A stretch of 7,867 bases of DNA, taken from positions 1-7,867 of the forward strand of contig JASIBJ010000350.1 of NCBI GenBank assembly GCA_030045215.1, in the 5' to 3' direction. Numbering within the stretch: position 1 is the first letter of the stretch; every line of letters starts with the position of its first letter. Below are positions 1-5,796 of this stretch, one piece after another. Source of the DNA: Streptosporangiaceae bacterium. GTDB lineage: Bacteria > Actinomycetota > Actinomycetes > Streptosporangiales > Streptosporangiaceae. A model generated the notes under the pieces. It had not been told where the DNA came from and did no database searches. It saw only the letters and a list, made by a program, of their open reading frames with translations. The translations under genes and the position numbers were made by a program.

Positions 1-64
1 CGGGCGCGAGCTGCACCAGTCCGGCTGCGCTTGAGTGGATCGTGTCACGTCACCGGCCGGGACG

Positions 65-670
65 TCACCCTCCGAGCAGGTCGGCGTCGATGCGCAGCTT
101 GGCCACCGCCCGGGACACGGTGCTCTTCACCGTGCCCAGGCTGACCCCGAGCACGTCGGCCACCTCGGCCTCGCTCATGTCCTCGTAGTAGCGCAGCACG
201 ACGGCGGCGCGCATCCGCTGCGGCAGCCGCTCGATGGCCCGGCGCAGCGCGTCCTGGATCTCGCTGTCCCCGGCGTGGTCCAGCACCGGCTGGTCCGGGA
301 TCTCGTCGGTCGGGTACTCCTCCACCCGCCGCCGGCGCCACCAGGAGATATGCGTGTTCACCATGGCCCGGCGGACGTACCCGTCCACCGCGCCGCGGTC
401 CTCGATCCGGTCCCAGGCGAGGAACGTCTTCGCGAGCGCGGCCTGAACGAGGTCCTCAGCATCGGCCACGTTGCCGGTCAGCAGGTAGGCGGTGTGCAGC
501 AAGGCGCGGCTGCGCGCGGAGACGTATTCGCCGAACCCGCGATCATCCGGACCGCCCGCGCGGCCTCCGTTCCGGGCCCTCGGCACGGCGGGCAGCTGCC
601 CGACTCGCGGTGCCGCCCCCACCGCGGTCGAGCAGGCATTCGTAACGCTGTGATCGCCCCCGACGTTCAC
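65..670 (-). CDS. ECF RNA polymerase sigma factor, SigE-like family
   Basis: An alternative sigma factor that would direct RNA polymerase to a small stress- or envelope-type regulon. Numbered from the longest start (201 residues), region 2 covers about residues 47-112, with the core-binding DAEDLVQ motif at 70-76 and a WWRRRR stretch near its end. Region 4 covers about 137-192 and contains a helix-turn-helix (SEAEVADVLGVSLGTVKSTV). This layout, with YLLTG just before region 2 and LRYYEDMS before the helix-turn-helix, is typical of actinobacterial SigE-family ECF factors of about 165-180 residues. The first 40 or so residues look unlike the family. The GTG at 670 has no clear ribosome binding site, so translation may begin lower, for example at the in-frame GTG at 584-586 (173 residues). 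No anti-sigma gene is visible; at most 64 bp of downstream sequence is in view, with only a weak GC-rich hairpin at about 48-64. The fold is certain. The regulon is unknown. Confidence 0.93.
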   Translation of the reverse strand: MNVGGDHSVTNACSTAVGAAPRVGQLPAVPRARNGGRAGGPDDRGFGEYVSARSRALLHTAYLLTGNVADAEDLVQAALAKTFLAWDRIEDRGAVDGYVRRAMVNTHISWWRRRRVEEYPTDEIPDQPVLDHAGDSEIQDALRRAIERLPQRMRAAVVLRYYEDMSEAEVADVLGVSLGTVKSTVSRAVAKLRIDADLLGG

Positions 671-898
671 ACACCAAAGGTACCCAGGACCAGGCGGGAG
701 CAGTCGTCACCCCATGTAACGGCGCGTCACGCGTCGCGGATATTCGCGGACTGCAGGGGCAGGGAGGGCGACCTCGGTACACTCGCGGCCTAGATACCGA
801 CGTGTCAGCTTGGCCGGAAAGATCAGCAAATCGCATCGGCCGGGCCGCGCAGGCGAGATCCTGCCAGCCGGCCCAGCCGTCGGAGCCGGAGGGATGCC
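671..898. promoter_or_regulatory. Divergent intergenic region between the sigma factor and the DPBB gene
   Basis: This 228-bp region must hold the promoters for the minus-strand sigma factor and the plus-strand DPBB-MauE pair. No convincing -35/-10 pair stands out on either strand. The clearest structure is an imperfect palindrome at 735-748 (CGCGGATATTCGCG), symmetric except for one mismatched pair around a central ATAT, which could be an operator. I looked for the conserved blocks of a c-di-AMP (ydaO) riboswitch, often found upstream of actinobacterial cell-wall genes, and did not see them. No gene is supported here. Confidence 0.3.
888..893 (+). promoter_or_regulatory. Ribosome binding site of the DPBB gene
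   Basis: GGAGGG lies 5 bases before the ATG at 899. It is the reason for choosing that start over the next in-frame ATG at 1031, which has only a weak GG-containing leader. The out-of-frame ATG at 894 lies inside the spacer and is not used. Confidence 0.6.
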
Positions 899-2032
899 AT
901 GCCATCCGGGCAGTGTGTCCGGGCCTGTTGTGACCGCTGCGCCGGAGCCGCCGGCTCAGCCGCTGCGGTCGGCGTGGCACGCCGACGGCTGCTGAAGGCC
1001 GCCGTCTTCCCTTCGCGCTCCGGCCAGGCGATGACGATAAAACACCCTGAAGCGACAAACTCCCGATTTCTGGCCGTTCTCGGGCCGAGGCAGCCGCAAC
1101 CGGGCGAGGTAGGGACTCGACAGCCGCAGGCAGGCAGATCCGGTGCGGGATTCGCGGATACCGGGCACCTGCCGCGCGCCGTGTCCGGGATGGTGCTCGA
1201 CGTAAGCCCGCAGGTCCTCGTGCTCGGTGACGCCGGTGACGAGCAGCGCTTCACCTTGACCCCTGATGCGCTCGCCTGGCGAGGCGCCCAGTTAGAGCCC
1301 ACCGCCCTGCGACCCGGCGATCATGCCGTCGTCCGCCTGCATCCGTCGAGCCGGCAGACGGCCGACCGTATCTGGGCGAACATCGGGCGCGTCACCGGAA
1401 TCATTACCGAGCGCTCCGGCAGCCGGCTTGTGGTGAGCGAGGGCGCCACCAGGAAGCTACGGGTTGTCGCCATCCAGCCGCAGGCCAGCGGGCGCATCCA
1501 GGTCAGGTTCCCCACTCTGGAACCCGGCTACCTCGTCGACATCATCGGCCTGCGCCGCGACGACGAACTCGACGGCATGATCCCGGCGACCTCCCAGCCG
1601 GCCTACCCGGCCGCCAAGCTCCCCATGCCCCCGCTGGTCAGCGGGCACGTGCCGGACTCGATCGCCGGATCGGCGACCTGGCACGAGCCAGGCGATGAGC
1701 CACCCGGCGTCCTCGGCGTCTGCTATCCGGCGCTCGATCCCGAGACGGGATGCGCCGAGGACGCGCAGACCGGTCAGACCCACGGGTTCGCGCGCATGCC
1801 ATATCTGGCTATCGGCAGCGTCCTGCGGATCAGGAACGAGTGCACGAACCTCGACTGCATGCTCCCGGTCACCGGCTGCGCGCCGGTAGCCAGGCTCTTC
1901 AATGACCGCTGCGTTACCTGCGGGACATCACCGCGCGGGCGGATCGCCGACCTGACGATGGCCAGCTTCGTCGCGCTCGGCGGTGAGCTCGACCGGGGCT
2001 GTTTCAACGCCACTATCACGATTGGCGAATGA
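899..2032 (+). CDS. Cys-rich protein with C-terminal RlpA-like double-psi beta-barrel domain
   Basis: A 377-residue protein of unknown role. Residues about 93-225 look like two OB-type beta units (starting SGMVLDVS and GRVTGIIT), resembling DUF5666-like segments. Residues about 256-377 match the RlpA/DPBB pattern: GSATWH at 257-262, MPYLAIGSVLRIRN at 300-313, FNDR at 334-337, then RIADLTMASFVALGGELDRG. RlpA domains bind or cleave peptidoglycan glycan strands, or serve as binding modules. The Asp of the NDR motif (336) is kept, but the His usually found before LPxGT in lytic RlpA is not seen, so cleavage is doubtful. The DPBB region has eight cysteines (275, 285, 315, 320, 327, 338, 341, 368), enough for four disulfides. 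The N-terminus has CxxxCCxxC (6-14) and RRRLLK (28-33), which recalls a Tat motif but lacks a proper hydrophobic stretch after it. Its stop overlaps the start of the MauE gene, so the two are co-translated. The domain call is by eye; function and export are uncertain. Confidence 0.75.
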   Translation: MPSGQCVRACCDRCAGAAGSAAAVGVARRRLLKAAVFPSRSGQAMTIKHPEATNSRFLAVLGPRQPQPGEVGTRQPQAGRSGAGFADTGHLPRAVSGMVLDVSPQVLVLGDAGDEQRFTLTPDALAWRGAQLEPTALRPGDHAVVRLHPSSRQTADRIWANIGRVTGIITERSGSRLVVSEGATRKLRVVAIQPQASGRIQVRFPTLEPGYLVDIIGLRRDDELDGMIPATSQPAYPAAKLPMPPLVSGHVPDSIAGSATWHEPGDEPPGVLGVCYPALDPETGCAEDAQTGQTHGFARMPYLAIGSVLRIRNECTNLDCMLPVTGCAPVARLFNDRCVTCGTSPRGRIADLTMASFVALGGELDRGCFNATITIGE

Positions 2033-2973
2033 CCGTGCTGAATGCCGTGCGCGAGGTACAGATCTTCCTCATCGCCGCCCTGCTTTACGGAGCATGCGCG
2101 ACGAAGCTGATGCGCGCGACGCGAGCTGGCTCGACGGAGGAAGGGCTCGGGCCGACGGCCCTGTTCCCGACGCGGATGCGCATGCCGCTGGTGATGGTCA
2201 TGTGCGCCATCGAGTTCGGGCTGGCCAGCGGTCTGATAGTCACCGCGGGCCGCCTTGGCCATGGCGCGCCCGCCACCTGCATCCGGCTCGCCGCGGGCCT
2301 GATGTTCCTCGTCGCGACGAGCGCGCTGATCGAGTTGCGCGCGGCCATGCCGGGCGTCGGCTGCGGATGTTTCGGGGATTTCAGCACGGCGCCGGTGAGC
2401 CGCCGGACACTGGCCAGATCGGTGCTGCTGTCGGTGGCGGCCCTGTCCACCATCGGCCTGCCTCCGGTTACCGAACCCAGGTCCAGCGCACACCTGGCTC
2501 AGTTGCTGGCCATCCTGGCGGTCGAGCTGATCGTGCTCGGCGCGCTGTCCCCCGAACTGGGCGAGGGCCTGATCCGGCTCGGATACTCCGAGCCATGCGA
2601 GCTGCGGGCCATGTCGGCCGACCGCACGCTCGCGGCACTGCGGCGGAGCAAAGCCTGGCGACGTCAGTCCGGCGTGATCACCACGTCTGAGCCCACCGAC
2701 ATCTGGCGCGAGCTGTGCTGGCGCTACGTCGTGTTCCCGGCCAGCTATCAGGACCGGCCCAGCGAGATAGTCTTCGCGATCTTCCTCGCCCAGCGGCGGC
2801 CGACGATCCACGCGGCCCTCGTCGACGCGGTGACGAGCGAGGCCCGGCCCTGGCCGGTCCACCAGGCCAAACTGCGCCGGCGCAGTCGGCTCGCGCCCGG
2901 CATGGCGGCGGGCATGCTCGTTGCGCCCACCAGGCGCGGCGCCACCGATATGCCGCTGTCTAGCGATCTCTAG
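2029..2973 (+). CDS. MauE/DoxX-type redox-associated membrane protein with C-terminal extension
   Basis: A 314-residue membrane protein. Predicted helices lie at about 10-28, 52-73, 84-102, 126-145 and 154-172. After helix 3 comes GCGCFG (111-116), the Cys pair that marks the MauE family. MauE is needed for maturation of the disulfide-rich small subunit of methylamine dehydrogenase, and family members are thought to shuttle thiol/disulfide equivalents across the membrane. No methylamine dehydrogenase genes are present here, so a role in methylamine use is not supported. The start ATG at 2029 overlaps the previous stop as ATGA, giving translational coupling to the Cys-rich DPBB protein, a plausible client. 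Residues about 173-314 form a soluble, basic tail with Cys190 and Cys230 that is not part of ordinary MauE proteins; I do not recognise it. The family call is firm. The client link is inference. Confidence 0.85.
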   Translation: MTVLNAVREVQIFLIAALLYGACATKLMRATRAGSTEEGLGPTALFPTRMRMPLVMVMCAIEFGLASGLIVTAGRLGHGAPATCIRLAAGLMFLVATSALIELRAAMPGVGCGCFGDFSTAPVSRRTLARSVLLSVAALSTIGLPPVTEPRSSAHLAQLLAILAVELIVLGALSPELGEGLIRLGYSEPCELRAMSADRTLAALRRSKAWRRQSGVITTSEPTDIWRELCWRYVVFPASYQDRPSEIVFAIFLAQRRPTIHAALVDAVTSEARPWPVHQAKLRRRSRLAPGMAAGMLVAPTRRGATDMPLSSDL

Positions 2974-3050
2974 CCCACGACGTAGACAGGCCTATACAGC
3001 TTCAGATTCACGGCGGGAACGAGGTGTGTCCGGCTCACAGCAGCCCGCCG

Positions 3051-3071
3051 GCCGGCCTGGCTCAGGCCGGC
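3051..3071. terminator. Hairpin between convergent genes, possible bidirectional terminator
   Basis: GCCGGCCTG and CAGGCCGGC form a perfect 9-bp stem with a 3-base loop. The hairpin sits between the MauE stop (2973) and the ATPase and covers the ATPase stop codon at 3062-3064. There is no T tract on either side, as is common in GC-rich actinomycetes, so termination is likely but not proven. Confidence 0.45.
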
Positions 3072-4243
3072 TGCGCCCGCAGGAACCGCCCGAAATGCGG
3101 AACGGTGAACGCGATGAGCCCGCGCTCGGAGCTGTAGATGAGGCCCTTCTTAATCAGGTTGTCCCGAGCCGGTGAGACACTTGACGGCTTACGGCCCAGT
3201 TCCTCCGCTACCTGCGCGGTCTGAACGGGATCATCGCCCAGCATCGCCATTGCCCGCATATATTCGCGCTCGGCCGGCGTCGCTCGCTCATACCGACTGC
3301 CGAAGAATCCGACGGCAAGCTCGCCGGCCGCCACCGGCCCTGCGACCTCCACGTCGTGCGCGGTTACCGGGCTGCAGGCGGCGACGTCCCAGGTGACCTT
3401 GCCGTAGGCCTGGACGAAGTAGGGGTAGCCGTCGGCGGCCGCGTAGAGCGCATCCAGCGCGGCGGGCTGGAAGTCAGCTCCCTCGCGGCGGGCCGGCGCC
3501 AGCAGGGCGATGTCGGCCGACTGGCGATCTAGCCGGTCAATCGGCACGTACCGGAATAGCCGCTCGGAATAGCTCTTGCTCGCCGATAGGACGGAGGGCA
3601 GGTGCGGCAGCCCGGCGCCGACCACGATAAGAGGGCCGTTGTTCTGCGACAGCTCGTGGCACGCAGCACACAGCGCCGATATGTCCGGGTCTGGCACGTC
3701 CTGCATCTCGTCGACGAACAGCGCGATGCCCACGCCCAGGTCAGCCGCCACCGACGCCGCATCCGTCAGCAACTCGGTCAGGTCGACCTCCAGGTCACCG
3801 GAGTCGGCCCGGCCGCGGACCGCCGGAACGTCGATGCCGAGTTGGGTGAGGGCCGAGCCCTTCGGGGCCCGGAGGTCTCGCGCGGCGAAGGCCTTGAGCA
3901 CCCCAAGGAAATAGTCGATCCGGTCGGGAGCGCGGTGCCGCGGGGCAAGCTCGCGCACCGCCATGTGCAGCGCACCCGCCACCGGCCGCCGGATCGACTG
4001 ATCTGGCCTGGCCTCGAGCTTTCCCGTGCCCCACAGTCGCTGCATCGCCATCGACCGGAACGAGTTCAGCAGCACGGTCTTGCCCACCCCGCGCAGGCCG
4101 GTGAGCACCATGCTGCGCTCCGGCTTCCCCCGCGCCACGCGCTCGAGCACGACCTCGAACTGGCCGATTTCCCGGTCCCGGCCCGCCAGCTCAGGCGGGC
4201 GCTGGCCGGCGCCCGGAGCGTAGGGGTTGCGCACTGGGTCCAT
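3062..4243 (-). CDS. AAA / archaeal-type P-loop ATPase with C-terminal winged helix
   Basis: A 393-residue soluble ATPase. It opens with an ORC/Cdc6-like lead (PELAGRDREIGQFE, 17-30). Walker A is GLRGVGKT (49-56), Walker B with its catalytic acid is IALFVDE (173-179), and a sensor-like VVGAGLP follows at 207-213. The SERLFRY segment (226-232) carries arginines in the place of the usual arginine finger or sensor. The region 240-290 with DGYPYFVQ is the small helical lid typical of the AAA_16 / archaeal ATPase group. Residues about 320-390 form a winged helix (QVAEELGRKPSSVSPARDNLIKKGLI). Such stand-alone ATPases are often annotated only as ATP-binding proteins; some act in DNA transactions, others as switches. 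No partner gene lies beside it, and it converges on the MauE gene. The ATG at 4243 has only AGGG, 9 bases upstream, as a weak ribosome site. The fold is secure; the cellular role is unknown. Confidence 0.88.
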   Translation of the reverse strand: MDPVRNPYAPGAGQRPPELAGRDREIGQFEVVLERVARGKPERSMVLTGLRGVGKTVLLNSFRSMAMQRLWGTGKLEARPDQSIRRPVAGALHMAVRELAPRHRAPDRIDYFLGVLKAFAARDLRAPKGSALTQLGIDVPAVRGRADSGDLEVDLTELLTDAASVAADLGVGIALFVDEMQDVPDPDISALCAACHELSQNNGPLIVVGAGLPHLPSVLSASKSYSERLFRYVPIDRLDRQSADIALLAPARREGADFQPAALDALYAAADGYPYFVQAYGKVTWDVAACSPVTAHDVEVAGPVAAGELAVGFFGSRYERATPAEREYMRAMAMLGDDPVQTAQVAEELGRKPSSVSPARDNLIKKGLIYSSERGLIAFTVPHFGRFLRAQPA

Positions 4244-4535
4244 GCCCTAGGACCCTATGAGGCGATCTAGCGGATTCCCTAGATTGACCTATAAACCGCT
4301 CATCGGCGTGTCGGGCGCATCGGCTGGCAGCGGGGAGCGCAGGCGCAGCAGAGAACGGGCAGACGAGAAGCTTCCAGACACGATGGCGCCCGCCGAGCCA
4401 GCCATGGAACGGGGCCATTAGTCCCATGACACAGCCCGACGGGCCACGCCCCGCGCCAACGGGTGCGGCCAAGGCACGGTGCTTGCCCATTACTACGGAG
4501 CCGGGCTACTGATGGTTCAGCCTGGACTACGACTT
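4244..4535. other. Intergenic region upstream of the ATPase gene and downstream of ctaG
   Basis: No gene is supported in these 292 bp. The part next to the ATPase start (4244-4285) is AT-richer and holds three CTAG tetramers (4247, 4267, 4279). Read on the minus strand it has three TAGGG copies, in the contexts CTAGGGA, ATAGGGT and CTAGGGC. TAGGGT ends 8 bases before the ATPase ATG, so it could serve as a -10 element for a leaderless transcript, but no good -35 is visible. The rest is plain GC-rich sequence beyond the ctaG stop, without a clear terminator hairpin. Confidence 0.35.
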
Positions 4536-5576
4536 TTATCTGGCCGGTCCCGGCGGGGGCTGGTGCAACCGGGCCAGGTAGGCGTTGTACGCGGCCAGCT
4601 GGTCATCGTCGTCATCGATCCCGCCCCGGTTGGCGGCACTCGCGGCAATGGCCGGCCCCGCCGCGTTCTCTGCCGCGCCGGCCGGCGCTGCCTGCTGGGA
4701 TGCCAGCAGCGAGGCCAGGTTCTCCCGCCGAGCCAGTTCGAACCACCCGCGTCCATGCGTGCCGGCCCGCTCGTCGGTGGCCCACCGCGCGAACACGAGC
4801 ATCATCAGCGCGAACATGAGGCAGTCGCCGCCGATCCACATGACCGCGCCGCCCAGATGCAGGTCTTGTACCGGACTCGGCGCCCACGCCGGCCGCGGAC
4901 CGGTCGGGATGCCGGGCGAAGTGGCGCTGCCGTAGCCGAGGACGAGGCCGGTGAAGGTGTCCACCGGCATGATCAGCACGAGCACCACGAACCGGACCGG
5001 GTAAGACAGCTTCCACCTGATCGGCTCTGAGCCGACGATCGGCAGAAAGAACAGGTAGCCGACGATCAGGAACAGGGCGTGCTCGAGGTTGTGCACTGTC
5101 TGGTTACGCTCCACCAAGTTCGCGAAGCCGGTCAGGTGGGCGCCCGCGACCGCAGTGGCGTAGGCGAGCGCGCCGAATACCGGCCACGTCAGGAACATGA
5201 CGACCTTGGACCTCAGCACGCGCTTGGTCCAGGTGTGAAGAGGATTCCGGCTCGCGTGCAGCAGCAGCGTGATCGGCTGACCGGCGATGAGCAGCGGCGG
5301 CGCCACCATGATCAGCATCAGGTGCTGCACCATGTGGTCCCAGTAGAGCAGGTTGTCGTAGACGCCGATGCCGCTCTGCGTCGCGATCACCACCACGGCA
5401 AGGCCGCTGGCGAACATGGCCGTCCGCCAGGCGGGCCACCGGCGCGCCGGATGCCGCCTGGCCACCCGCACGACGCCCCACCCGTAAAGGCCGGCCGCGA
5501 TGACGACAGAGCCGGTGACGATCGGCGCGAACTGCCATTGCGTCACCACCGCCGACCAGCCGAATGGACCGAGCAT
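4536..5576 (-). CDS. ctaG: Cytochrome c oxidase assembly protein, CtaG/caa3 type
   Basis: A membrane protein of 346 residues that assists assembly of the aa3/caa3-type cytochrome c oxidase, probably copper delivery or CuA/CuB site formation, in the cytoplasmic membrane. Seven membrane segments lie at about 19-37, 52-68, 82-99, 124-145, 166-182, 194-214 and 241-263. The family histidines are visible in WDHMVQH (residues 79-85, His81 and His85) and in HNLEH (residues 162-166, His162 and His166). The C-terminal tail is soluble, with an acidic DDDDD followed by QLAAYNAYLARL. I chose the ATG at 5574-5576 because AAGGAGG lies 4 bases upstream; an in-frame GTG five codons earlier overlaps that ribosome site and is unlikely to be used. 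No other oxidase or copper gene is in the window, so the gene appears as an orphan. This CtaG family is unrelated in sequence to the Cox11-type CtaG. Confidence 0.93.
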   Translation of the reverse strand: MLGPFGWSAVVTQWQFAPIVTGSVVIAAGLYGWGVVRVARRHPARRWPAWRTAMFASGLAVVVIATQSGIGVYDNLLYWDHMVQHLMLIMVAPPLLIAGQPITLLLHASRNPLHTWTKRVLRSKVVMFLTWPVFGALAYATAVAGAHLTGFANLVERNQTVHNLEHALFLIVGYLFFLPIVGSEPIRWKLSYPVRFVVLVLIMPVDTFTGLVLGYGSATSPGIPTGPRPAWAPSPVQDLHLGGAVMWIGGDCLMFALMMLVFARWATDERAGTHGRGWFELARRENLASLLASQQAAPAGAAENAAGPAIAASAANRGGIDDDDDQLAAYNAYLARLHQPPPGPAR

Positions 5577-5580
5577 GCGG

Positions 5581-5587
5581 CCTCCTT
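5581..5587 (-). promoter_or_regulatory. Ribosome binding site of ctaG
   Basis: Read on the minus strand this is AAGGAGG, 4 bases before the ATG at 5576. It decides the start in favour of that ATG, since the upstream in-frame GTG (5589-5591) would place this site inside the coding region. Confidence 0.7.
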
Positions 5588-5658
5588 CCACAGGTGAGCC
5601 TACTCAGAGGCTGGCTCTGCTGGCTGCCGAGGCCAATGACACCGCTATCGTTATCGGC

Positions 5659-5747
5659 GGAGGGTTCGCCTAGTGGCCGAGGGCGACGGTCTTGAAAATC
5701 GTTGTGGCGTGCAAGCGTCACCGTGGGTTCGAATCCCACACCCTCCG
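5659..5747 (+). tRNA. tRNA-Ser (anticodon TGA)
   Basis: A complete class II tRNA. The acceptor stem is GGAGGGT (5659-5665) with ACCCTCC (5740-5746) and discriminator G at 5747. The D stem is GCC/GGC. The anticodon stem is ACGGT/ATCGT (5686-5690 and 5698-5702) around the loop CTTGAAA, giving anticodon TGA at 5693-5695. The long variable arm GTGGCG/CGTCAC marks serine, and the T arm is GTGGG-TTCGAAT-CCCAC. The 3' CCA is not encoded (GCA follows). TATCGT at 5646-5651 could be the -10 element, though the -35 is weak. The part from the anticodon loop to just past the 3' end recurs in damaged form at 7569-7632. Confidence 0.97.
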
Positions 5748-5755
5748 CAAATCCG
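5691..5755 (+). repeat. Left copy of tRNA-Ser 3' direct repeat (attL-like)
   Basis: This 65-bp segment runs from the anticodon loop of the intact tRNA to 8 bases past its 3' end. It matches 7569-7632 with five differences, including one single-base gap. The last 28 bases (5728-5755, from the T loop onward) are identical to 7605-7632 and would be the recombination core. Confidence 0.85.
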
Positions 5756-5796
5756 ATTCGACTGACGGGCGCGTGGCGCCGCTGAAGCGTCGATGA

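Noticed and set aside
35..793. 252-residue plus-strand reading frame over the sigma factor.
   Set aside because: Antisense of a well-matched ECF sigma factor. Its own sequence is rich in His, Arg and Pro with no domain, a common artefact in GC-rich DNA.
770..898. Possible c-di-AMP (ydaO-type) riboswitch ahead of a DPBB cell-wall-type gene.
   Set aside because: The conserved sequence blocks of that riboswitch were not found in the leader.
1774..2862. 362-residue minus-strand reading frame over the DPBB and MauE genes.
   Set aside because: Low-complexity Arg/His/Gln-rich translation with no motif; the plus strand has clear MauE and DPBB motifs and a coupled start.
2029..2973. Methylamine utilisation locus, because of the MauE match.
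   Set aside because: No methylamine dehydrogenase subunits or other mau genes are in the window, so only the redox-protein family can be claimed.
3602..4270. 222-residue plus-strand reading frame over the ATPase.
   Set aside because: Antisense of Walker A and Walker B containing coding sequence, and without any recognisable domain.
4191..4490. 99-residue minus-strand reading frame upstream of the ATPase.
   Set aside because: It overlaps the ATPase start in another frame, has no ribosome site or family pattern, and looks like chance.
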